Below are positions 25,049 to 32,924 of a stretch of DNA of 64,000 bases, in pieces. The DNA lies in NCBI GenBank assembly GCA_964567665.1, contig CAZMNN010000004.1, forward strand, positions 24,576 through 88,575, in the 5' to 3' direction. A model generated the notes under the pieces. It made no database searches, was not told the origin of the DNA, and saw nothing but the letters and a program-made list of their open reading frames with translations. The position numbers and the translations under genes are program-made. The DNA comes from UBA1731 sp964567665 (GTDB taxonomy: Bacteria > Verrucomicrobiota > Kiritimatiellia > RFP12 > UBA1067). The first letter of the stretch is position 1; each line of letters starts with the position of its first letter.

Positions 25049-28000
25049 ATGAAGAAGATTCCCATGACGTTTATCGCGATTGCGGCGACGTTGGCGATTG
25101 CGAACGGCATGATGGCCGCAGACAGCCTTGAGAGGGGATTCCTTGATCCGCCAATGTCGGCGAGGCCGCACACCTGGTGGCACTGGATGAACGGCAACGT
25201 CACGAAGGAGGGCATAACTGCCGATCTTGAGGCGATGGCGCAGATCGGCCTTGGGGGAGCGCAGATATTCGATGCAGGATGCGATGTGCCGCCCGGCCCT
25301 GTGCGGTTCAACTTGCCGATATGGTTCGACACAATGCGTTTTGCCGTGAGCGAGGCGAAGCGTCTTGGACTTGAGATTGTGCATCCGAACTGTTCGGGAT
25401 GGAGTTCATCGGGCGGACCGTGGATAGCGCCGTCAAACGCGATGAAATCGGTCGTGTTCACAGAGACGGCGGTCAAGGGGCCGTCGAAGTTCTCCGCAAA
25501 GCTCCGTCAGCCGCATTCGCCTCGCGGGTACTACCGCGATTTTCGCGTTGTTGCGTTCCGGATTCCGCCAGCGGAGGTGGCGGATCGCGAAATCGTCCCG
25601 TGCAAAATCAGCACTCCGCAGACTGATTCGCAGAAGGAGCTGGCCAACCTAACCGACCGCAATCTCGACACATATGTGGAACTGGAGCGCAAGGAGCATG
25701 ACAGGCACGTGTTCACGGTCGAATACGTACGCCCGGTGAAGGCTTCATGCGTCGCGTACCAGCTTGACGGCGGAGAGAACTGGGGCGAAAGGGCTGAGAT
25801 CGAGGTGCAGATATCGTCTGACGGGAAAAATTGGCGTGACATGGGGCGGCGTCCGGTATGCATCAGCGACGCCGGCGCCCACACCCGTGAGCATGGATGG
25901 CGGTTCTTCCCGTTCGAGTCGCAGATCGAGGCGAGTTTCCTGCGAGTCCGTCTGCATTTCGCAAAGCGCGACGGCTACTCCAAGTTCAGGTTGGGAGAAC
26001 TCGGCTTCGCACGGCGCATGGCGGTGTCCGCGTTGAGGGGCAAGACGTTCGACATACGCATACCGGTTGCGGCGGATGCGGCGCCGACGACGTCCGACCA
26101 GGTTGTGCCTGTCGGCGGTACGATTGATCTTACCGACAGAATGGCGGCAGACGGAACGTTCTCGTGGGACGTGCCGGAGGGCGAATGGTGCATAATGCGC
26201 ATTGGATATTCCGCAAAGGGCGCCAGTGCGGTGTGCGCATCAGATGGCGGACGCGGGCTTGAGTGCGACAAGCTTTCGGCGGCGGCGCTCGACCATCATT
26301 TCGAATCGTATTTCGGACGCCTCTGCAGGGAACTCGGAGACGGACTTGTCGGGCGCGACAAACCGGGTCTAACGGGGACGCTTGTGGACAGCTACGAGGT
26401 TGGAACGCAGAATTGGACGGAGGGCTTTGAGAATCTGTTCCGCAAGATGGCGGGGTATTCGATAGAACCGTATCTGCCGGTCTTTGCGGGACGTATCGTC
26501 GGGAGCGTAGAGGTGACCGAGCGTTTCCTGTGGGACTACAGGACTGTGTTATCAAGGCTCTTCGAGGAGAACTACTCAGGCGCGCTTGCCCGCAAGTGCC
26601 GCCAGTACAACCTTGCGTTTTCGCTGGAGCCGTACGGCAGCTGCACGTCTGACGATTTCCTCTACGGCTCACACGCGGACATTCCGATGGGTGAGTTCTG
26701 GGCGCCTGGCGGGAACGGCGCCGGCGGACGCAGCCGGACTGCGATGCTCGCAGCCTCAATCGCCCACATCTACGGGCGCAAGTACATCGGCATGGAGTCG
26801 TTCACGTCCGGGCCGCCGTGGCAGGGACGGTGGCGCAAGGATCCGTTCGGGCTGAAGGCCATCGGCGACCGCATCTACGGCTGCGGCGCGAACAGGCTCA
26901 TCGTCCACAGGTTCACGCATCAACCTTGGGCGAAGGACAAGTATCTTCCCGGAATGACTATGGGAAGGTGGGGGATGCACTTCGACCGCTCCAACACATG
27001 GTGGGAGCATGGCGGCAGGGAATGGATATCATACCTCACCCGTACGCAATACATGCTGCAGGAAGGTGTCTTCTGTGCCGACATCCTTTTCTGCGGCGCA
27101 GAGGAGACGCCCGCCGGGTTCGAGGATGTGGAAAACTCCTTTGACGGTTCGATCAAGGCGGTGGAGAGCAGACACGGATTTGACCTTTGTTCGCCGGCGG
27201 CGCTTCCCCTGCTGAAGGTGGAGGATGGCATGATCGTGTCGCCGGGAGGCGTACGCTACCGGATGCTTGCCCTGCCGTCGCACGAAACGATGACGCCCGC
27301 CATGCTGCGCGAGGTCGGGAGGCTTGTTGAGGCCGGAGGCACGATTGTGTGCGAACGACCGCCAGTAAGATCTCCGTCGCTTGCCGGGTATCCGTCCGTC
27401 GACGGCAAGGTTGCGGCATCTGCCGCCGCGATATGGGAGAAGGGCGTGATGCGCCAGACGCCGGAAAAGGCTCTGAAGACGCTTGGCATTGAGCCTGACT
27501 TTGATTGCGCAGATGAGTATGCGCTGAAGCAGCTGCTTGTGTATCAGCATCGTCGGCATGGCAGCGCTGACTGGTACTTCGTCGCTTGCGCGAACCCTGA
27601 TTCGCCCAAGACAATCGAATGTTCGTTCAGGGTGTCCGACCGCATTCCGGAGATATGGGATGCCGAGAGCCGCACAGTCTCCGATGCGAAGACTTGGCGC
27701 GTCTCCGGCGGACGCACGTTTGTAAGTCTTCCGTTCTCCAATTCCGGTGCGCTCTTCATCGTGTTCCGCAGACAGCGCGGCGAAGTGTCCGGTGCCACCG
27801 CACCGAAGCCTCCGTCGCATCTTAAGGTGGTAAAGGCGGAGTACGGATCGTTTCCGGGGCAGGTCGCCGACGTCACGCAGACCGTTGCGGCAATGGTGGC
27901 CGGCGACAGGCTGAACGTGTTCGCCGACAACAGGCTCACGGGTGGCTCAGATCCGGCGAAGAACAAACTCAAGGAGCTTCGCGTAACGTATCTTGACGGC

Positions 28001-28645
28001 GGGAAGGAGAGGACGGCTGTCGCAAGGGAATACAAGCGAATTGACGTAGTTGCGGCATCAGGTGCGGTGGAAGGGCCGTGGCGCGTCGCATTTCCGCACG
28101 GCTTCGCGCCCAACGCCCATGCGAAGGGCGCGGACGAAGCGCTTGTATTCGACAAGCTCATTTCATGGACTGAACGCCCGGAGCAGGGTGCAAGATATTT
28201 CTCCGGAACGGCAACGTACTCAAAGACGGTTGACGGCGTGAAGCGTCCTGTTGACGGCGGACGCCTCATCCTCGACCTTGGTGTTGTGAAGAACATCGCC
28301 GAGGTGACGGTGAACGGCAAGATGTATCCTGCGTTGTGGAAGCCGCCGTTCAGAATAGACATAACGGATGCCGTCGATGGCTCGGAAACAGTGCGGATGG
28401 AAATCAAGGTCACAAACCTGTGGCCAAACCGTCTCATCGGCGACGATTCAATGCCGTTGGACTGCGAGTGGATTGAGCGCCCGCACTTCCGCAAGATTGA
28501 ATGGGGCATAAAGGAGATTCCGGACTGGGTCAAGGAAGGAAGACGGTCTCCCACCGGGCGGCATACGTTCACGACATGGAAGCACTGGTCGAAGGACGAC
28601 GAACTGTTGCCGTCAGGCCTTTTAGGGCCAGTGACGATTCGCTGA
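25049..28645 (+). CDS. Secreted GH106-type alpha-L-rhamnosidase
   Basis: The 1198-residue protein starts with a signal peptide (FIAIAATLAIANGMMA) followed by the GH106 signature PPMSARPHTWWHWMNGNVTK and LEAMAQIGLGGAQIFDAG. Later parts fit the family: YGRKYIGMESFTSG, NRLIVHRFTHQPW, and the C-terminal sandwich with LILDLGVVKNIAEVTVNG and DITDAVDG, ending LLGPVTIR. GH106 enzymes release L-rhamnose from pectin-derived rhamnogalacturonan and other rhamnosides. Around residues 150-330 a coagulation-factor-like sandwich may be inserted (NLTDRNLDTYVEL). It shares a transcript with the modular protein upstream. Confidence 0.88.
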   Translation: MKKIPMTFIAIAATLAIANGMMAADSLERGFLDPPMSARPHTWWHWMNGNVTKEGITADLEAMAQIGLGGAQIFDAGCDVPPGPVRFNLPIWFDTMRFAVSEAKRLGLEIVHPNCSGWSSSGGPWIAPSNAMKSVVFTETAVKGPSKFSAKLRQPHSPRGYYRDFRVVAFRIPPAEVADREIVPCKISTPQTDSQKELANLTDRNLDTYVELERKEHDRHVFTVEYVRPVKASCVAYQLDGGENWGERAEIEVQISSDGKNWRDMGRRPVCISDAGAHTREHGWRFFPFESQIEASFLRVRLHFAKRDGYSKFRLGELGFARRMAVSALRGKTFDIRIPVAADAAPTTSDQVVPVGGTIDLTDRMAADGTFSWDVPEGEWCIMRIGYSAKGASAVCASDGGRGLECDKLSAAALDHHFESYFGRLCRELGDGLVGRDKPGLTGTLVDSYEVGTQNWTEGFENLFRKMAGYSIEPYLPVFAGRIVGSVEVTERFLWDYRTVLSRLFEENYSGALARKCRQYNLAFSLEPYGSCTSDDFLYGSHADIPMGEFWAPGGNGAGGRSRTAMLAASIAHIYGRKYIGMESFTSGPPWQGRWRKDPFGLKAIGDRIYGCGANRLIVHRFTHQPWAKDKYLPGMTMGRWGMHFDRSNTWWEHGGREWISYLTRTQYMLQEGVFCADILFCGAEETPAGFEDVENSFDGSIKAVESRHGFDLCSPAALPLLKVEDGMIVSPGGVRYRMLALPSHETMTPAMLREVGRLVEAGGTIVCERPPVRSPSLAGYPSVDGKVAASAAAIWEKGVMRQTPEKALKTLGIEPDFDCADEYALKQLLVYQHRRHGSADWYFVACANPDSPKTIECSFRVSDRIPEIWDAESRTVSDAKTWRVSGGRTFVSLPFSNSGALFIVFRRQRGEVSGATAPKPPSHLKVVKAEYGSFPGQVADVTQTVAAMVAGDRLNVFADNRLTGGSDPAKNKLKELRVTYLDGGKERTAVAREYKRIDVVAASGAVEGPWRVAFPHGFAPNAHAKGADEALVFDKLISWTERPEQGARYFSGTATYSKTVDGVKRPVDGGRLILDLGVVKNIAEVTVNGKMYPALWKPPFRIDITDAVDGSETVRMEIKVTNLWPNRLIGDDSMPLDCEWIERPHFRKIEWGIKEIPDWVKEGRRSPTGRHTFTTWKHWSKDDELLPSGLLGPVTIR

Positions 28646-28699
28646 TCTTGAGCGACGGCAGACGGTTCTGCATTTCAACTCGCACTGTGCAGGATGTGT

Positions 28700-28728
28700 T
28701 TGCGGGTGAAAATGCAATTTGCTATAAT
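28700..28728 (+). promoter_or_regulatory. Promoter of nagB
   Basis: TTGCGG, a 17-base spacer and TATAAT, with TGC directly before the -10 box. It ends 45 bases before the nagB ATG. Confidence 0.7.
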
Positions 28729-28773
28729 CCTCCGCAACGTTTTCAAACGAGACAATCCAATCAAGGAGTTCAG

Positions 28774-29526
28774 ATGAAAGTCTACATAGGCAGGGACAAA
28801 CTTGACATGGCGCAGAAGGCGGCTGACATGGCCGCCGACAAGATCCGCAAAGCCATATCCGAAAACGGCGAGGCCAGGATCATCGTCGCGACGGGCGCGA
28901 GCCAGTTCGAGTTTCTGGAGGCTCTTGTGAAGGAGCCTGGAATAGACTGGACGAAGGTGACAGGATTCCACCTTGATGAGTATGTCGGCATCCCTGTCAC
29001 GCACAAGGCCTCGTTCCGCGGCTACATGCGTGAACGGCTTGTCGCCAGAACGCCGCATCCGATGAAGGTGTTCAACGAGGTCAACGGTGAAGCCGTCGAT
29101 CAGGATGCCGAGGTTGCGCGTCTTGAATCTCTCATCCGTGCAGCGCCAATAGACGTCGCCTGTGTGGGAATTGGCGAAAACGGTCATCTTGCGTTCAACG
29201 ATCCGCCGGCCGATTTCGACACCAACCGCGCCTACAAGGTAGTGCCGCTTGACCAGAAGTGCCGTATGCAGCAGGTGGGCGAAGGATGGTTCCCGTCAAT
29301 CGACGATGTGCCGACGCAGGCGTTCTCCATGACGATCAAGCAGATCATGTGGTCCAAATCGATTGTCTGCACCTGCCCCGATTCGCGAAAGGCCGATGCC
29401 GTAAAGGGCGCGGTTGAGGGGCCAATCACGAATATGCTTCCGAGTTCGATACTGCAGATGCACCCAGATTGCGGAATGTTCCTTGATCCTGCGTCGGCGG
29501 AGAAGCTTGCCGGATCATATTCGTGA
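28774..29526 (+). CDS. nagB: Glucosamine-6-phosphate deaminase
   Basis: The start ATG 28774 follows AAGGAG; an upstream in-frame start at 28501 lies within the GH106 gene and before the promoter. The 250-residue protein has the family motifs GASQFEFLEAL (phosphate loop), FHLDEYVGI with the general base Asp, IGENGHLAFNDPP with the active-site His, and QAFSMTIKQIM. NagB turns glucosamine-6-phosphate into fructose-6-phosphate and ammonia, opening amino sugars to glycolysis. A 6-phosphogluconolactonase reading is less likely given LDEYVG and NGHLAFNDP. Confidence 0.92.
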   Translation: MKVYIGRDKLDMAQKAADMAADKIRKAISENGEARIIVATGASQFEFLEALVKEPGIDWTKVTGFHLDEYVGIPVTHKASFRGYMRERLVARTPHPMKVFNEVNGEAVDQDAEVARLESLIRAAPIDVACVGIGENGHLAFNDPPADFDTNRAYKVVPLDQKCRMQQVGEGWFPSIDDVPTQAFSMTIKQIMWSKSIVCTCPDSRKADAVKGAVEGPITNMLPSSILQMHPDCGMFLDPASAEKLAGSYS

Positions 29527-29575
29527 CTGTCGATAGACCGTATGGCACTTAAAAGGAGAATGTGTGTTGCGCCTA

Positions 29576-29604
29576 TTGCTGAACAGGATGGGATGTGATA
29601 CACT
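29576..29604 (+). promoter_or_regulatory. Promoter giving a near-leaderless transcript at 29614
   Basis: TTGCTG, a 17-base spacer and TACACT with TGA before it. Only 9 bases separate the -10 box from the ATG. Confidence 0.6.
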
Positions 29605-29613
29605 TTTGCGCAT

Positions 29614-29850
29614 ATGAAACTCAAGAAACCAGATACGCCCGCAGATGATGTGCAGGCTTCGTCAACAGGTGGTGCGGTCATCGCCGCACGGTTCCAGCTC
29701 GATACCGATGCCCTTTCACAGAAGAAGGGGGCGGCGGTTGGCAAGACGTCCACCCTCATCGCGTTGATAGCGGCGGTTGTTGCGCTGGGGCTTATCGGCT
29801 TTGCGGCGTGGATGATGTATTCCGACTGGGCTGTCGCCGCCGTTTCCTGA
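29614..29850 (+). CDS. Small single-pass membrane protein
   Basis: The 78-residue protein has a soluble N-terminal half (about 45 residues, charged start MKLKKPD) and one strong transmembrane helix, STLIALIAAVVALGLIGFAA, followed by a short tail. No family is recognised. It has its own two-element promoter, no Shine-Dalgarno sequence and a stop 13 bases before the nadC start, so it leads the nadC transcript. The N-in/C-out or opposite orientation cannot be decided. Confidence 0.6.
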   Translation: MKLKKPDTPADDVQASSTGGAVIAARFQLDTDALSQKKGAAVGKTSTLIALIAAVVALGLIGFAAWMMYSDWAVAAVS

Positions 29851-29863
29851 CGGGGGATTGCGC

Positions 29864-30757
29864 ATGATACGGGATGTAATGAGGTCGCCGCGCGCACGTG
29901 CGGCTGTCCGTCTTGCGCTTGACGAGGATCTCGCGAGCGTTGATCAGGTCAAGGGCGAGCCGTGGTGCGACGCCACTTCGGTTGCGCTTGTCGATCCGAA
30001 AGCGGTCGCCGTTGGAGAGATATACGCGAAGGGGAAAGGCTGCATTGTGGCCGGCGCAACTGTGGCTCGCGCCGTGTTGAAGGCGGTGGATCCCAAGATA
30101 TCTGTCAAGATACTGAAGGCGGACGGCTCTGCGGTGAAGCCGGGCGAGCCGATACTGGTGTTCAAGGGCAAAGCGCGGTCGATACTTGCGGCGGAGCGCA
30201 CTGCGCTGAATTTCATGCAGCGGATGTGTGCGACAGCGACGCTGACGAGGGCGTTCGTGGATGCCGTGAAGCGCTATGGAACGCTGATTCTCGACACGCG
30301 CAAGACTACGCCCGGATTGAGGGTGTTCGAGAAATACGCTGTCACGTGCGGCGGCGGAACGAATCACCGCATGGGGATGTACGACAGGGTGCTGATGAAG
30401 GACAACCACCGCAGACTCTGGCGCGGCGGCAATCCTGACGAGCTTGACAAGGCGGTTGAGGCCGCACGTGCCCGTTTCCCAAAACTGGCCGTGGAGGTCG
30501 AGGTCGAATCCCTGCGCGAATGTGCGAGCGCTCTCAAGGCCAAGCCTGAGTGGATAATGCTCGACAACATGACCGTTGCGGACATGAAGAAGTGCGTAAA
30601 GTTGTGCAAGGGGATTTCCAAGACAGAGGCGTCCGGCGGAATTACGCTTGACCGGGCGAAAGAGGTGGCCGCGACAGGCGTTACGGCAATCTCCCTTGGA
30701 TGTCTGACACATTCCGCCGGATCGGTGGATCTCTCGCTTGAATGGAAAAGCGTCTGA
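29864..30757 (+). CDS. nadC: Nicotinate-nucleotide pyrophosphorylase (carboxylating)
   Basis: I use ATG 29864, seven bases after GGGGGA, rather than TTG at 29858. The 297-residue protein has the quinolinate phosphoribosyltransferase signatures RTALNFMQRM, LDTRKTTPGLRVFEKYAV, CGGGTNHRMGMYD, LMKDNH, VEVEVES and the C-terminal ASGGITLDRAKEVAATGV. It makes nicotinate mononucleotide from quinolinate and PRPP in de novo NAD synthesis. nadA and nadB are not in the window. Its last 16 bases overlap the HAD hydrolase gene. Confidence 0.95.
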   Translation: MIRDVMRSPRARAAVRLALDEDLASVDQVKGEPWCDATSVALVDPKAVAVGEIYAKGKGCIVAGATVARAVLKAVDPKISVKILKADGSAVKPGEPILVFKGKARSILAAERTALNFMQRMCATATLTRAFVDAVKRYGTLILDTRKTTPGLRVFEKYAVTCGGGTNHRMGMYDRVLMKDNHRRLWRGGNPDELDKAVEAARARFPKLAVEVEVESLRECASALKAKPEWIMLDNMTVADMKKCVKLCKGISKTEASGGITLDRAKEVAATGVTAISLGCLTHSAGSVDLSLEWKSV

Positions 30758-31389
30758 TCTGGGACTGGAACGGGACGCTGCTTGATGACGTCTCGGCGGC
30801 TGTAGGTGCGCTCAACAGGATGCTTCGTCTTCGAGGCGCATCCCCGATAACCGTTGAGCGTTACCGGCAGCGGTTCGGATTTCCGGTGCGTCCTTTCTAC
30901 GCTGAACTTGGGGTAGATCTCGACAGGTGGGACTGGGACGCGATATGCGAGGATTTCCACAGGTTCATCCTTGAAGAGCCGCAGGCAATCCGTCCCAATG
31001 CCAGGGTGGCGCTTGAGGCGGCGGCTTCTTCGGGGTTTCGCCAGTGCGTTCTTTCCGCATTGCGTCAGGACAAGCTGAACGATGCCATCGTGTCCAACGC
31101 CCTCGGTGGATTTTTCGATTGCGTTTTCGGGGTGGACAATCTTGATGGTGCATCGAAGCTCCAGAGAGGCCGTGAACTGATGGCGCATCTTGGCTGCGAT
31201 GCCGGGAACGTTGTTTTCATCGGCGATACGCTGCACGATGCCGAGGTGGCGCGTGAGCTTGGCGGACGCTGTGTGCTTGTCGGGTGCGGACACCAGATGC
31301 CGGACAGGCTTGCCGCTTCGGGGTGTCCAGTCGCCGCAGATCTTCTTGAGGCGGTTTCGCTCGCCGACCGCGCAATCCACATGCGATAA
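30742..31389 (+). CDS. HAD-superfamily hydrolase
   Basis: The 215-residue protein has motif I as WDWNGTLLDD, motif II Ser in CVLSALRQ, Lys in GASKLQRG and motif IV VVFIGDTLHDAEVA. This is the phosphoglycolate-phosphatase-like group. The second Asp of the usual DxD is Asn here (DWN); this variant is common in uncharacterised HAD proteins and may change the reaction. Substrate unknown. The gene overlaps the end of nadC by 16 bases, so translation is coupled. Confidence 0.85.
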   Translation: MEKRLIWDWNGTLLDDVSAAVGALNRMLRLRGASPITVERYRQRFGFPVRPFYAELGVDLDRWDWDAICEDFHRFILEEPQAIRPNARVALEAAASSGFRQCVLSALRQDKLNDAIVSNALGGFFDCVFGVDNLDGASKLQRGRELMAHLGCDAGNVVFIGDTLHDAEVARELGGRCVLVGCGHQMPDRLAASGCPVAADLLEAVSLADRAIHMR

Positions 31390-31420
31390 TGCAATCGCCG
31401 TGCGGTGAAGCGGCGAACTG

Positions 31421-31429
31421 TGGTAGAAT
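31421..31429 (+). promoter_or_regulatory. Extended -10 promoter of the nucleoside phosphorylase gene
   Basis: TGGTAGAAT ends 8 bases before ATG 31438, so the transcript is nearly leaderless. Confidence 0.55.
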
Positions 31430-31437
31430 ACTTCGCC

Positions 31438-32742
31438 ATGGAAACGCCAGTAAAGATTCTGCTCGACCGCAAGCGTGAGGGAAGGGAGCTTTCCGAAACG
31501 CAGATCCGTGAACTGATTGCCGCATACTCCAAGGGAGATGTGCCGGACTACCAGATGTCAGCGTTCGCGATGGCCGTGTGTTGCCGCGGAATGTCGTCAT
31601 CCGAGATCCATGCGTTGACCGAGGCGATGCGCGATTCAGGCGAATGTCTTGACTGGTCGGAACTGTTGCGCCCCACGGCGGACAAGCACTCGACCGGGGG
31701 CGTTGGCGACAAGCTTTCGCTTGTGATTCAGCCGCTTGCCGCAAGCTGCGGAGTGGCCGTTCCGTCATTGACCGGGCGCGGACTTGGATTGACCGGCGGC
31801 ACTGCGGACAAGCTTGAATCGATTCCCGGGTACAATGCTTCGCTTTCGCTTGTCGATTTCAGGCGTGTCGTCGCGGAGTGCGGCTGCTCCATGACAGTGC
31901 AGACATCCGAGATTGCGCCGGCGGACAAGCGTCTGTACGCGCTCCGGGACGTCACCGGGACAGTGCCGTCGATTCCGCTGATCGTTTCGTCGATACTTTC
32001 AAAGAAGCTTGCGGAAGGCGCCGGGACGCTTGTCTTTGATGTCAAGTGCGGCAAGGGGGCGTTCATGAAGTCGAGGGAGGACGCGGCGGCGCTTGCCGCC
32101 GCGCTTGTGGACGGTGCAAAGCGGGCGGGACGCAGGGCGGCTTCGCTTGTGACGTCCATGGATGAGCCGCTTGGGTTCGCCGTTGGGAATGCGCTTGAGG
32201 TCAAGGAGGCGATTGACGTCCTGAAAGGGATTGGGCGAGTGCCGTCCGACGTCGTGGAGCTGTCCATAGAGTTCGCCGCGATGATGGTTTCGCTTTCCAA
32301 GGGATTCGACATCGAAAAGTCGCGCATCCGCTGCCGCGAGAATCTGTCAAACGGAAAGGCCTATGACGTATTTGCGAAGATGGTCTGCCTTCATGGCGGC
32401 GACCTTGCGCGTTTCGAGGACGAATATGCGCACGACGGCGGAGCACAGTCCGCAAGGCTGAAGGTCGAACGCGCCGGATACGTAAGCGCCATAGATGCCG
32501 AGCGCGTTGCACGGGTGGCGTTCATGCTTGGCGCAGGGCGCGGCAGAACGGACGACACGATTGATCCGGCTGCCGGTGTGCTTCTTGCCGTGACGCACGG
32601 CGACAGGGTGGAGCCGGGACAGAAAATCGCCACGCTGTTCGCGAAAGGGCGCAGTGCATTGCTGGATGACGCCGCAGCCGAGCTTGCGTCCGCATTTTCG
32701 TTCTCGACGGACATTCCGCCGGCGCGACGTCTCATCCTTTAG
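31438..32742 (+). CDS. Thymidine/pyrimidine-nucleoside phosphorylase
   Basis: From ATG 31438 the protein has 434 residues, the family length; the longer frame from 31405 would include the -10 box. Motifs are PVKILLDRKREG, DKHSTGGVGDKLSL (phosphate and nucleoside loop), SLTGRGLGLTGGTADKLE, FDVKCGKGAFMKS and EPLGFAVGNALEVKEAI. These enzymes split pyrimidine (deoxy)nucleosides with phosphate, salvaging bases and sugar phosphates in the cytoplasm. Whether it is thymidine-specific (deoA) or broad (pdp) cannot be read from the motifs. No other salvage gene is adjacent. Confidence 0.92.
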   Translation: METPVKILLDRKREGRELSETQIRELIAAYSKGDVPDYQMSAFAMAVCCRGMSSSEIHALTEAMRDSGECLDWSELLRPTADKHSTGGVGDKLSLVIQPLAASCGVAVPSLTGRGLGLTGGTADKLESIPGYNASLSLVDFRRVVAECGCSMTVQTSEIAPADKRLYALRDVTGTVPSIPLIVSSILSKKLAEGAGTLVFDVKCGKGAFMKSREDAAALAAALVDGAKRAGRRAASLVTSMDEPLGFAVGNALEVKEAIDVLKGIGRVPSDVVELSIEFAAMMVSLSKGFDIEKSRIRCRENLSNGKAYDVFAKMVCLHGGDLARFEDEYAHDGGAQSARLKVERAGYVSAIDAERVARVAFMLGAGRGRTDDTIDPAAGVLLAVTHGDRVEPGQKIATLFAKGRSALLDDAAAELASAFSFSTDIPPARRLIL

Positions 32743-32924
32743 TCTGACGTTCGGCATCCATATCTTCGTCCCATGCGTTTTACAGTTTATGTAGCCGCGC
32801 ATGGAACGTCTTTTCGCACAATGTGTACGGACGGCGCATTTTTGCCGCCGTGATGTTGGCATGGCTCTTGCTTCATGTCCATGCGTGGAATGCGAAGGTC
32901 GCATTCGGCAAAAGGAGAACGAAG

